The notes under the pieces: model-generated
What the model was told of the DNA's origin: nothing
The model's input: only the letters and a program-made list of their open reading frames with translations
The model's database searches: none
Origin: an uncultured Sphingomonadaceae bacterium
GTDB taxonomy: Bacteria; Pseudomonadota; Alphaproteobacteria; Sphingomonadales; Sphingomonadaceae
Assembly: GCA_947493215.1 (NCBI GenBank)
Contig: CANLQE010000004.1
Coordinates: forward strand, 62,001-126,000
Reading direction: 5' to 3'
DNA: 64,000 bases
Program-made: the position numbers and the translations under genes
Shown: positions 18,483 through 26,639 of the stretch, piece after piece
How positions within the stretch are numbered: position 1 is the first letter of the stretch
Layout of the letters: every line of letters begins with the position of its first letter

Positions 18483-19157
18483 TTAACTGCCTTCTGGGCG
18501 ACCTTTGAAGCCCTGCGCCACGACATACCATTCGGAAGAACCCTTGCGGCTGGCAGGTGGCTTAGCATGCTTGACGGTCTTAAAATGCTTCTTGAGCAGA
18601 GCAAGCAGATCATTGTCGGTACCGCCCGCCAAAACCTTAGCCACAAACGCCCCGCCCTCTTGCAGATTTTCCACTGCAAAGTAAGCACCGGCCTCAACCA
18701 GGCCCATAGTGCGCAAATGGTCGGTCTGTTGATGGCCGACCGTGTTCGCTGCCATATCCGACAGCACGAGATCCGGAGCACAGCCCAGCGCGTCGATCAG
18801 TTTATCTGGCGCGCTGTCATCCATAAAGTCCATCTCGAAAATCGTCACGCCTTCAATGGCGTCCACCGGTAATATGTCGATACCGACGATCTTCGCTTTC
18901 GGGACAAATTTGCGGATGACCTGTGCCCAGCCGCCCGGCGCAATGCCCAAATCCACCACGGCCTTGGCCTTGCGAACAAATTTGAACCGCTCATCCAGTT
19001 CTAATATCTTATAGGCAGCGCGCGAGCGATAACCATCCGCCTTTGCCTGTTTGACATAAGGGTCGTTAAGCTGCCGCTCTAACCAGCGTGTGGAGCCAAT
19101 TTTTCGACCCTTCGCGGTCTTAACCTTTTCCCGCTGACCTGATCTGCCTCTGCTCAT
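18483..19157 (-). CDS. rlmE: 23S rRNA (uridine-2'-O-)-methyltransferase RlmE
   Basis: A 224-residue FtsJ/RrmJ-family enzyme that methylates the 2'-OH of U2552 in the 23S rRNA A-loop late in 50S assembly. Catalytic K-D-K-E elements are visible: the lysine in SRAAYKILELDE, Asp in LVLSDMAANTVG, Lys in FVAKVLAGG and Glu in SSEWYVVA. The SAM-binding motif is AVVDLGIAPGGWAQV. It starts 13 nt after the ppx/gppA stop on the same strand, so the two are probably cotranscribed. The N-terminus is basic, as expected for an rRNA-binding protein. Confidence 0.95.
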   Translation of the reverse strand: MSRGRSGQREKVKTAKGRKIGSTRWLERQLNDPYVKQAKADGYRSRAAYKILELDERFKFVRKAKAVVDLGIAPGGWAQVIRKFVPKAKIVGIDILPVDAIEGVTIFEMDFMDDSAPDKLIDALGCAPDLVLSDMAANTVGHQQTDHLRTMGLVEAGAYFAVENLQEGGAFVAKVLAGGTDNDLLALLKKHFKTVKHAKPPASRKGSSEWYVVAQGFKGRPEGS

Positions 19158-19170
19158 GCTAGCGTCCTGT

Positions 19171-20283
19171 TCATAACCGTGGCTTTCGTTCGTTAGAGGA
19201 CATTAGCGACCGCAATATACCTTCTCTGATCCCGCGATCAGCGACACCAACACGGCTCGCTGGCCAAATGTCGAGAATGGAGTCGAGTATCGCGCAACCA
19301 CCAACAACCAGATCGGCGCGCTCTTTGCCGATACAGGGTATTGCAGCACGTTCGTCCGGAGAACAAGCGGCCAGCATCGCACTAATATCACGCATCGAAT
19401 CTGCCGGTACGATCAAGCCATCAATCACCTTGCGGTCATAGTGGGGTAACTTAAGATGCAAGCTCGCAAGGGTTGTCACGGTTCCGCTTGTACCCAGCAA
19501 GCGAAAATCACTACGATCGGATAGCGGCAAGCGGCTGGCAAATTCCGCAAAGCTCTCTGTCACGCGCGCGCGCATATTGGCATAGGCTCGCTCGCGGGCC
19601 GGCGCGTCATTGCCGTCGTACCTTTCGCTCTCAGTCAGTGATACAACGCCCCATGGCGCACTTAACCAATCGATAATTTCGGGGGCAGTACCTGATGTAT
19701 CGACCAGAACAAGCTCCGTCGATCCGCCACCAATATCGAATATCAGCGCCGGCCCTTCGCCAGGTTCCAGCAAAATCTGGCAACCCAATACGGCCAGCCG
19801 AGCCTCTTCTTCAGCAGTAATGATATCAAGCGCTATCCCAGTTTCCCGCCGCACACGGTCGATAAATTTATCACCATTACTGGCGCGGCGGCAAGCCTCT
19901 GTCGCCACGGACCTCGCAAGTGTCACATTGCGCCGTTTTAGCTTGTCGGCACAGATGGATAATGCCGCAACGGCCCGGTCCATCGCACGGTTGCTGATCC
20001 GCCCGCTTTCAACCAAGCCCTCGCCTAGCCGTACGACACGGGAAAAGGCGTCGGTGACAATGAAACCGTCGGAAGAAGGCTTGGCAACTAATAAGCGGCA
20101 GTTATTCGTGCCCAAATCGATCGCGGCATAGGACCGCAGCTTTGGCCAGCGGCCGCCATTATTGTGAGAAGGAGACGCATTTCGCCTACCATTCTTATAT
20201 GTCGCCGCATTTTTCGGGCGTGCCATCCTTTCAGATTTTCCGCCGTCTTGTGTTTGCGGCGATGGGGATGCTTCATCCGCCAT
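19171..20283 (-). CDS. Ppx/GppA family phosphatase (exopolyphosphatase-like)
   Basis: A 370-residue member of the Ppx/GppA family, which hydrolyses polyphosphate or pppGpp. ASKHA-fold phosphate-binding elements are visible: AAIDLGTNNCRLLVA, ARSVATEACRRASNG, and FDIGGGSTELVLVD, followed by LLGTSGTVTTLA. The start is placed at ATG 20283 (MADEASPSPQT), since the upstream extension looks like untranslated sequence. Before the ASKHA fold lies a polar, low-complexity N-terminal tail of about 50 residues. It lies upstream of rlmE in a likely operon. The choice between Ppx and GppA cannot be made: it is shorter than the two-domain E. coli proteins. Confidence 0.9.
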   Translation of the reverse strand: MADEASPSPQTQDGGKSERMARPKNAATYKNGRRNASPSHNNGGRWPKLRSYAAIDLGTNNCRLLVAKPSSDGFIVTDAFSRVVRLGEGLVESGRISNRAMDRAVAALSICADKLKRRNVTLARSVATEACRRASNGDKFIDRVRRETGIALDIITAEEEARLAVLGCQILLEPGEGPALIFDIGGGSTELVLVDTSGTAPEIIDWLSAPWGVVSLTESERYDGNDAPARERAYANMRARVTESFAEFASRLPLSDRSDFRLLGTSGTVTTLASLHLKLPHYDRKVIDGLIVPADSMRDISAMLAACSPDERAAIPCIGKERADLVVGGCAILDSILDIWPASRVGVADRGIREGILRSLMSSNERKPRL

Positions 20284-20453
20284 GACCGTTACTCTTATAT
20301 TTCTCCGGATCGGGTAATGCCGCCGGTACTTGCCATTAGAGATAACCGTAGCCCGGCCGATGTGCAAGAGTTTAGCGATAAACCGGCTATCCATTCACTG
20401 ATTTGAAAAGCCTTGACCCACAATCCGGCTGGGCTTATTGCGCGCCCCGGCAC

Positions 20454-20527
20454 TCCCCTGTCGTATAATGGTAATACCACGGACTCTGACTCCGTTAATT
20501 GAGGTTCGAATCCTCACGGGGGATCCA
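20454..20527 (+). tRNA. tRNA-Gln (CTG anticodon)
   Basis: The cloverleaf is complete. The acceptor TCCCCTG pairs with CGGGGGA (one G-U). The anticodon stem ACGGA/TCCGT encloses the loop CTCTGAC with anticodon CTG at 20486-20488. The T-arm is GAGGTTCGAATCCTC, and CCA is encoded at 20525-20527. Confidence 0.95.
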
Positions 20528-20861
20528 TATTTTCTCATTATATTTCAGTTATATATAGAATTTGTGGACAGAAAACGTGCCGGTTTCTATGTTGCAGCGT
20601 CTCGCACTAAAAACCCCTGTTCACAGCCCATTTCGAAAGACTCCGGCGGCTCCATGCAACATGGACGCTGCATGGATGGGTACCAAAACGTTTATCCACA
20701 TTGACTGTCATCGACCTGCATTAACCTAGAGTAGCTCGTTGCTAGCGTCCGCTATGGGCGCAAAAGCGGACTCCAAAAACGTAACATTCAAGTAACATTG
20801 AATTAGAGTTGCAATGTGCTACTGATAACTACGCCCAAGAAATTAATTTGAGGACATCAAT
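20528..20861. other. Intergenic region upstream of the P450 gene
   Basis: These 334 bases hold no convincing gene. Near the right end lies one copy of a scattered palindromic repeat (20745-20771). The remainder up to the P450 start is AT-rich and presumably carries its promoter. The P450 ribosome site GAGG lies 8 nt before its ATG. Confidence 0.5.
20745..20771 (+). repeat. Dispersed palindromic repeat, copy 1
   Basis: The core GCTATGGGCGCAAAAGCGGA (20751-20770) is identical to the core of copy 2 at 22542-22561. The ends GTCCGCT and AGCGGAC are inverted complements, so the element can form a short hairpin. It lies about 90 nt upstream of the P450 start, in the same orientation as copy 2. Confidence 0.75.
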
Positions 20862-22130
20862 ATGACCGACGCGGCCACGGCAATGAATGCAGATGATGCT
20901 ATTCCCGATCCGTATTCGATCCCACTCGATCAAATTCGCATGAACCAAAGTCGCTTATTTCAAAACAATGCGCATGGTGAATATTTCCGGCGTCTACGAA
21001 AAGAAGACCCGGTTCATTATTGCGCAGAAAGCGAAGTAGGTCCCTTTTGGTCGATCACGAAATTTGATGACATCGTAAAAATTGATAGCAATCACAAACA
21101 GTTTTCTTCCGAACCTGCCATTTCTATCGGCAATCCGTCGGAAGACTTTACTACGCCGATGTTCATTGCCATGGACCCGCCGAAACACGACGTGCAGCGC
21201 AAAGCCGCGAACCCTGGCGTCGCGCCCGCCCGCCTTGCTGATCTTGAAGGACTCATTCGGGAACGCGCCGGAAAAATTTTGGATGGGCTACCCATTGGTG
21301 AGGAATTTAACTGGGTCGATCGTGTATCCATTGAACTGACAACGCAGATGCTTGCGACATTGTTTGACTTCCCGTTTGAGGATCGGCACTTGCTCACTCA
21401 GTGGTCGGACGTAACGACTAATGTGGATATGTTCGTTTCCGAAGAGAAAATTCAGGAACGGCGAGCAAGCCTTCGCGAGTGCCTCGCTTATTTTACCCGG
21501 CTTTGGCATGAGCGAGCGGACCAACCACCGAAATTCGATTTCATTTCGTTGATGGCTCATAATCCGGACACAAAGGATATGATCAACAATCCGATGGAAT
21601 TGCTAGGTAATCTGATACTTCTCATCGTCGGCGGTAATGACACAACCCGCAACAGCATCAGTGCCGGCATAGTTGGGCTTAATCAAAATCCGCAGGAATA
21701 TGACAAGCTGCTGGCCGATCCGACATTGATCCCCAACATGGTTTCAGAAATAATTCGCTGGCAAACACCTCTGGCTTACATGCGCCGCACCGCCAAGGAA
21801 GACATCGAATTCCAAGGCAAGCAGATCAAAAAGGGTGACAAGGTTGTTATGTGGTACGTTTCGGGCAACCGCGATGAGACCAAGATTGAGAATGCGGATG
21901 AATTGTTGATCGACCGTGCCCGCGCCCGTCAGCACATGTCGTTCGGCTTTGGCATTCATCGTTGCATGGGCAACCGTGTCGGCGAAATGCAGGTCCGCAT
22001 CCTCTGGGAAGAAATATTGAAGCGGTTTGAGCGTATCGAAATGGTGCGTGAACCCATTCGCGTGAACAGCAGCTTTGTTATGGGTTATTCAGAAGTGATG
22101 GTCCGCATTATGCCAAAGGATAAACACTAA
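20862..22130 (+). CDS. Cytochrome P450, CYP153-like (alkane/fatty-acid omega-hydroxylase)
   Basis: A 422-residue soluble P450. The I-helix has LIVGGNDTTRNSIS and the haem-binding loop is SFGFGIHRCMGNRVGE (Cys368). Both are the hallmark wording of the CYP153 family of terminal alkane and fatty-acid hydroxylases. The K-helix ExxR is in SEIIRWQTP. It would use electrons from a 2Fe-2S ferredoxin, and a ferredoxin gene starts directly at its stop codon. No ferredoxin reductase gene follows, unlike many CYP153 operons. The start ATG has GAGG 8 nt upstream. The CYP153 assignment is from motif memory; chain-length preference is unknown. Confidence 0.93.
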   Translation: MTDAATAMNADDAIPDPYSIPLDQIRMNQSRLFQNNAHGEYFRRLRKEDPVHYCAESEVGPFWSITKFDDIVKIDSNHKQFSSEPAISIGNPSEDFTTPMFIAMDPPKHDVQRKAANPGVAPARLADLEGLIRERAGKILDGLPIGEEFNWVDRVSIELTTQMLATLFDFPFEDRHLLTQWSDVTTNVDMFVSEEKIQERRASLRECLAYFTRLWHERADQPPKFDFISLMAHNPDTKDMINNPMELLGNLILLIVGGNDTTRNSISAGIVGLNQNPQEYDKLLADPTLIPNMVSEIIRWQTPLAYMRRTAKEDIEFQGKQIKKGDKVVMWYVSGNRDETKIENADELLIDRARARQHMSFGFGIHRCMGNRVGEMQVRILWEEILKRFERIEMVREPIRVNSSFVMGYSEVMVRIMPKDKH

Positions 22131-22451
22131 ATGCCCCGAGTTACCTTTATCGAGCATGATGAAACCATTCATGAAATATCCGCCGACAATGACGCGACTT
22201 TGATGGAAGCGGCCCTCGACAATTTAGTTCCGGGCATCGATGCGGATTGCGGCGGCCAATGTGCCTGCGCAACGTGCCACATCTTTATCAACGACGAATG
22301 GGCCACAAAAATTCCGGCCCGAGAAGAAACGGAAGAGACCATGCTCGAACTAGCAGAAGGCGTCACCGAATTTTCTCGCCTCGCCTGTCAAATTCGGGTG
22401 AACGACACATTGGATGGATTGACAGTACAGTTGCCAGAAGCGCAGCATTGA
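22131..22451 (+). CDS. 2Fe-2S ferredoxin (adrenodoxin/putidaredoxin type)
   Basis: A 106-residue ferredoxin whose iron-sulfur cysteines fit C-x5-C-x2-C...C: C40, C46 and C49 in DADCGGQCACATCH, and C86 in RLACQ. The acidic helix EETEETMLELAEGV matches the partner-docking face of putidaredoxin-like proteins. It begins immediately after the P450 stop, so the two are cotranscribed. It very likely delivers electrons from a reductase encoded elsewhere to the P450. Confidence 0.95.
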   Translation: MPRVTFIEHDETIHEISADNDATLMEAALDNLVPGIDADCGGQCACATCHIFINDEWATKIPAREETEETMLELAEGVTEFSRLACQIRVNDTLDGLTVQLPEAQH

Positions 22452-22532
22452 GCAAAGTGTGCTTTCAATATCTAAATCGTGAAGCAAACTGAATGATGTT
22501 CTGGCTTAAGAAACTAGAACAACTTGCATGGA

Positions 22533-22568
22533 CTAGTGTCTGCTATGGGCGCAAAAGCGGATGTTAGG
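22533..22568 (+). repeat. Dispersed palindromic repeat, copy 2
   Basis: Same orientation as copy 1 and identical to it over 20 bases (22542-22561). It lies about 80 nt past the ferredoxin stop, so copies 1 and 2 bracket the P450-ferredoxin pair as direct repeats. The outer bases extend the match to copy 3 on the other strand. Confidence 0.75.
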
Positions 22569-22632
22569 ATTTACTTTGATGCAGCAAGGTACTTATTGAT
22601 CACTCCCGTTTTGGGCAGAGAGGTAAATCACT

Positions 22633-22878
22633 GTGATTGGTCCGGAGGTCATTTCTGCAACCAAGAAAGATCGTGAACGGGCAATGTACTCCGTGGTGCT
22701 TAGTTTCGCTGCTGATCCGATGATGCGTTGGATGGTTCCTAATGCTGCTGATTATCTTGATTCATCCAATCCGCGCAATATTGCGTTTTATGAACGCCAC
22801 GGATTTAGAGTGATGGGTAAAATCCAGCACAGGAGCTCGCCTATGATTTATCCCATGCTTCGAAAAAATAACGGATAA
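22633..22878 (+). pseudogene. GNAT acetyltransferase remnant with internal deletion
   Basis: An 81-residue frame from GTG 22633. The first part (VISATKKDRERAMYSVVLSF and on to MVPNAADYL) resembles the N-terminus of a GNAT-family acetyltransferase. The last part (DSSNPRNIAFYERHGFRVMG) is the typical C-terminal GNAT segment where the acetyl-CoA fold ends. The central acetyl-CoA-binding motif (Q/RxxGxG/A) is missing, and the product is less than half the usual length. The simplest reading is an in-frame internal deletion leaving a non-functional gene. A short functional peptide is unlikely but not excluded. Confidence 0.7.
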
Positions 22879-22943
22879 AGACAAGCTCACGCCAAAGCGC
22901 AAAACGTGCATGAAACAATCCAACTGCCTCACTCATAAAAATA

Positions 22944-22971
22944 AACCCCGGCGTAGGGTGGCGCCGGGGTT
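22944..22971 (-). terminator. Rho-independent terminator after the UrcA gene
   Basis: A perfect 10-bp stem (AACCCCGGCG at 22944-22953, CGCCGGGGTT at 22962-22971) with an 8-nt loop. On the minus strand it is followed by TTTATTTTT, a good U-tract. It lies about 55 nt past the UrcA stop codon. Confidence 0.85.
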
Positions 22972-23027
22972 ATCAGGAGTTTGGTTTTCAGAAGTCGCTT
23001 GATTGGATGAGTATGGCTCCCGAGATT

Positions 23028-23381
23028 TTAGTTTTTGAAGGCCATCGCAGTTTCAATGGGTCTTCCCGCAGCTGCTGCGGCCATGATCGTCACGCTGGCG
23101 CGTTTTGCCGATAGATTAGCCTCGTCCACGCAATTGCTGTGATCCTTCCGTTCGTTGAGTTGACGGATGCTAAAGGTACCGCAAACCTTGCGTACTGCTC
23201 CTTTGATCCGACCCTGAAACGTCGAGCGGCCTTCATCGCTGTTAAGATCGAGATCGCTGTAATCAACAACCGCTGTCCGGGTAATCCGGGTTTCCGCATT
23301 GGCCGTGCTGGCAAAGCTAACGGTGGTCAGGGCAACCGCTGCGGCGGCCATCAGGGTTTTGCTCATAATTGTATTTGTCAT
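23028..23381 (-). CDS. UrcA family protein (exported)
   Basis: A 117-residue protein with a signal peptide ending at STANA. The mature part has the UrcA pattern: VVDYSDLDLNSDEGRSTFQG, then VRKVCG, then HSNCVDEA. The two cysteines probably form a disulfide. UrcA-family proteins are common in sphingomonads and other Proteobacteria; their function is not established. The start is taken at ATG 23381, with AGGAG about 8 nt upstream. It is a single-gene unit ending in a strong terminator. Confidence 0.85.
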   Translation of the reverse strand: MTNTIMSKTLMAAAAVALTTVSFASTANAETRITRTAVVDYSDLDLNSDEGRSTFQGRIKGAVRKVCGTFSIRQLNERKDHSNCVDEANLSAKRASVTIMAAAAAGRPIETAMAFKN

Positions 23382-24077
23382 TTCGTCACTCCTCGGAATA
23401 ATTTGGGGAAGCACCGGAAACATTGGGGGACCGACGCTGCCCACTTGGGGTTAAAGAACGGGAGCTGGGGTGTTCCAAAGCCCGAGAATGGACTGTGAGA
23501 CGTTTTGGGGTCGCTCCCGCCTCGCAATTGGAGATACGGGGGAGCGGTTCGGCGATCACCCCAAGTTCGATCAACCGCCATTGTCGTCGGCGAACGGTAA
23601 AAAGCTTCGACCAACGACATTTTTGTGTCGATCAATCTATGATCATATAACTTTTCTTACGATTCAGACAGTTACAAATGACGCCGAATCACATTGTATG
23701 TTAAGTCAAATTGGCCCTGACGGGGCGTTTAAAGGATCGACATACATCCGGTGGTCCATGCCGTCCGACAATTAGAAAGCCAATCCTAACGTCCGCATAC
23801 GGGATGCTGCAGAAACAACAACTGACGTCCGCTTTTGCGCCCAAAGTGGACACTAGGCTTATAGCAACTTAAAAAAAGGATGAATGACCCCGTCCCAGCT
23901 CATTGGTGGGTTAATGTGTGACTGGTGATAGATGATAGCGCTGAAGTCCACGGGTAAGCCGATGAGTTTTAGGATGGGATGGGGATCCAGCTTACCAAAC
24001 ATTCTTCACAATCGACGCCAGATTGGCGGCATTATTGATGCAGTTGAATAGGAGGTAATTCAGGAATGTCAGAAATC
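23382..24077. other. Gene-poor region between UrcA and tRNA-Cys
   Basis: About 700 bases with no convincing coding sequence: short frames on both strands lack ribosome sites and protein-like composition. It contains the UrcA promoter region on its left. Copy 3 of the palindromic repeat (23822-23857, inverted) lies on its right, with a partial copy of the half-site CCTAACGTCCGC at about 23785. It may be decayed accessory DNA. Confidence 0.45.
23822..23857 (-). repeat. Dispersed palindromic repeat, copy 3 (inverted)
   Basis: Read on the minus strand it gives CCTAGTGTCCACTTTGGGCG and then CAAAAGCGGACGTCAG. This aligns with copy 2 along nearly its whole length with a few substitutions. Copies 2 and 3 therefore bracket the GNAT remnant and UrcA as inverted repeats. 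Confidence 0.7.
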
Positions 24078-24151
24078 TGGAGGCCCGACCCGGAATCGAA
24101 CCGGGGTGCATGGATTTGCAATCCACTGCGTCACCACTCCGCCATCGGGCC
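24078..24151 (-). tRNA. tRNA-Cys (GCA anticodon)
   Basis: Read on the minus strand, the acceptor GGCCCGA pairs with TCGGGCC. The anticodon loop TTGCAAA carries GCA between GTGGA-like and TCCAT-like stem strands. The T-arm is CCCGGTTCGATTCCGGG, and CCA is encoded at the 3' end (24080-24078). Confidence 0.95.
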
Positions 24152-24378
24152 GGAGAGGGGGCGCAATTGCTTCGCTTTGACGCCAATGTCAACCCTAACT
24201 TATCCATAACCGTTGTTGAGAATGCCACGTAAAAGTGGCTATTACGGAAAAATCGCTGAAATCCGTCTTGGCGGCGTCGATAAGTGCGGTTAGAAGCGCA
24301 CGAAAAACATCCATGCTGTATTGCCTTAATAATACAGAGATGGCATAGGCAGAATATAAACACATCAAGGGTGGTATA

Positions 24379-25032
24379 GTGGGTCACGAAAATTTCAGAG
24401 AAATGCGCAAAGCGATGGTGGTTAGCCAATTGCGAACAACCGATGTCAGTGATCCTCGTGTCATTGCCGCAATGAGCCATGTGGCTCGTGAAGATTTTGT
24501 ACCCGCCGCATCACGCGAAGTCGCTTATTCTGATCGAGGGGTAAATGTTGGTGAAGGCCGTGCGCTCAATGCCCCTCTCGCGACTGGTCGCTTATTAAAT
24601 ACTGCAGAACTAACAAAAGACGATAACGTACTGCTTATCGGCGCAGCCACAGGATATACGGCGGCCGTGCTCGCTCAACTGGTCGGCGCGGTTATTGCCA
24701 TCGAGCAGTCAAGCAAACTGGTAACCAAGGCAAAGAAAAACCTTGATCGCCTGGATAATGTTCGGATTGAAAAAGCTGCTCATGTTGAAGGATATACTGA
24801 AGGCGCGCCTTATTCCGTGATCATCATTGACGGCATCGTCGAAACGATCCCAGCTAATTTGGCGGAACAACTGTCCGCGGATGGCCGACTGGTGGGAGCG
24901 GTTATGGATAAAGGGGTAGCACGCCTTGTCATCGGCCACAAAGTGGGAAATAGCATTGGTTATCAATATTTCGCAGATTGCGGAGGTGTAGCCCTGCCCG
25001 GCTTTGAACAGGCCAAGAGTTTCAGTTTCTAA
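24379..25032 (+). CDS. Protein-L-isoaspartate O-methyltransferase family protein
   Basis: A 217-residue PIMT-like protein from GTG 24379. The family layout is visible: an N-terminal MVVSQLRTTDVSDPRVIAAM segment, VAREDFVPA, a SAM-binding strand and loop VLLIGAATGYTAAVLAQLVG, and VIAIEQSSKLVTKAKKNL. The SAM motif reads GAATGY rather than the usual GxGSGY/GCGTGY, so repair activity on isoaspartate is not certain. The gene sits 43 nt before tolC in the same direction, a neighbourhood I have seen in alphaproteobacteria. Confident in family, moderate in activity. Confidence 0.85.
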   Translation: MGHENFREMRKAMVVSQLRTTDVSDPRVIAAMSHVAREDFVPAASREVAYSDRGVNVGEGRALNAPLATGRLLNTAELTKDDNVLLIGAATGYTAAVLAQLVGAVIAIEQSSKLVTKAKKNLDRLDNVRIEKAAHVEGYTEGAPYSVIIIDGIVETIPANLAEQLSADGRLVGAVMDKGVARLVIGHKVGNSIGYQYFADCGGVALPGFEQAKSFSF

Positions 25033-25075
25033 TATGCGGGCATTCCTGCAAACATATACCGGGAGACGTTTTTTA

Positions 25076-26542
25076 ATGAGTAAGCGCCATCTGTTGCTTA
25101 GCGCCGTCGCCATCGCGACCCTCTCCACCCCGGCTAATGCCGACACATTGCGCGAAGCATTCGTTGCGGCCTACAAAACCAACCCGACATTGTCTGGCGC
25201 TCAGGCTGGGCAGCGCGCAGAAGATGAAAATGTAGCAATTGCCAAAGCCGATGGCCGTCCAAATTCGGGCTCACGCTTTAACTTCCAAGAAAATTTCCTG
25301 CGCAACTCCAACAGCTTTACAGCCCCTCTCCGACAAGTCAGTGCAGGCGGAGAGATCAATGTACCAATCTATTCCGGCGGCAGAGTAAAAAATGCCGTGC
25401 GAGCCGCAAAAACCCGAGTTGTGGCCGGCCAATATGGCTTGCGCGGTACCGAGGCCAGCCTATTCAGCAACGTCGTCGCCGCCTATATGGATGTAATGCG
25501 CGATGAAGCCGTAGTTAAACTAAACCGGGCCAATGTTGGCGTGCTTACCGTCAACTTGGAAGCGACCAGTGACCGTTTTGAAATTGGTGATCTGACCCGC
25601 ACCGATGTTGCCCAATCCGAATCGCGACTGGAGGTTGCCAAGGGAGAACTGGAATCGGCCCGCGCTAATCTGATTAACAGTAAGGAAAACTATATCGCTT
25701 TGGTGGGACAGGTGCCCGGCGCGCTGGAATCACCACCACCACTTCCGAATCTACCGAAGACTCCAGATGAAGCGGCCGAAATTGCCTTACAATTTAATCC
25801 CGACCTGCTTGCAGCCAAAGAACGCAGCGCCGCTGCGGAAATCGACATTAAAGCTGCGCGCGGTGCCGTCAAACCAACAGTCGAGGCTTATGCGCAAGGC
25901 AGCTATGTAAACTTTCTGAATACTCTGGGCGGGAATATTTCCAACACAAACCTTGTTCAGGAACAATCCAATGCAGAAGCCGGTGTGCGCTTAACCGTTC
26001 CTATCTATCAAGGCGGCCGACCAGCAGCGCAAGTGCGGCAAGCACAGGCGCGATCTGGTCAAGCTTATGAACAGCTGATTGAAACTGAACGCGGCGTCAT
26101 CGCGCAAACGCGCGCAGCCTATTCCAGTTGGCGTGCGTCGGAACGTGTCATTCAGTCGTCAGAACGGGCCGTAGCCGCTAGCGCGCTGTCCCTTGAAGGC
26201 GTGCGGGCAGAAAATAGCGTAGGCAATCGAACCATTCTCGACATTTTGAATGCCGAGCAGGAACTGCTCAATGCGCAGGTACAATTGGTCACAGCGCGGC
26301 GAAACAGTTATGTTGCCGGCTTTACCCTATTGGCTGCCATGGGCCGGGCAGAAGCCCGTGATCTTGGCCTCGAAGGTGGACCGTTATATGATCCGCAAGT
26401 CAATTATGACCGGGTTCAAAACCAGTTTTATGACTTTCAGAGCGATTCCAATCCTAAACCGCAAGCGACTCGAACCGTTGATACTCCTGCGCAAACAGCG
26501 GAGATTGAACCACTACCGGAATCAAAAACACCAAATGAATAG
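25076..26542 (+). CDS. tolC: TolC family outer-membrane efflux/secretion channel
   Basis: A 488-residue outer-membrane factor. The signal peptide ends at PANADT. The two-fold repeat of the family is visible: TLREAFVAAYKTNPTLSGAQ at the start, mirrored by PDEAAEIALQFNPDLLAAK in the middle, each followed by a beta strand pair ending INVPIYSGGRVK and LTVPIYQGGRP. Long helical coiled-coil segments follow each pair. TolC trimers carry substrates of tripartite efflux pumps and type I secretion across the outer membrane. The start ATG 25076 has GGGAG upstream. No pump genes are adjacent. The C-terminal tail after GGPLYDPQ is Pro/Gln-rich and probably periplasmic. Confidence 0.93.
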   Translation: MSKRHLLLSAVAIATLSTPANADTLREAFVAAYKTNPTLSGAQAGQRAEDENVAIAKADGRPNSGSRFNFQENFLRNSNSFTAPLRQVSAGGEINVPIYSGGRVKNAVRAAKTRVVAGQYGLRGTEASLFSNVVAAYMDVMRDEAVVKLNRANVGVLTVNLEATSDRFEIGDLTRTDVAQSESRLEVAKGELESARANLINSKENYIALVGQVPGALESPPPLPNLPKTPDEAAEIALQFNPDLLAAKERSAAAEIDIKAARGAVKPTVEAYAQGSYVNFLNTLGGNISNTNLVQEQSNAEAGVRLTVPIYQGGRPAAQVRQAQARSGQAYEQLIETERGVIAQTRAAYSSWRASERVIQSSERAVAASALSLEGVRAENSVGNRTILDILNAEQELLNAQVQLVTARRNSYVAGFTLLAAMGRAEARDLGLEGGPLYDPQVNYDRVQNQFYDFQSDSNPKPQATRTVDTPAQTAEIEPLPESKTPNE

Positions 26543-26639
26543 CAATTGACTGGCGCGTAGTTGCCGATACGATGGTTATTAGGTTAAGGTGTTTCGATAG
26601 CAGCTAGCTTTTGCATTTTATGGATTTGAGGATTTTTAC

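Noticed and set aside
23992-24480. Open frame of 162 codons on the minus strand
   Set aside because: It runs across tRNA-Cys and into the PIMT gene start, so it is not a gene.
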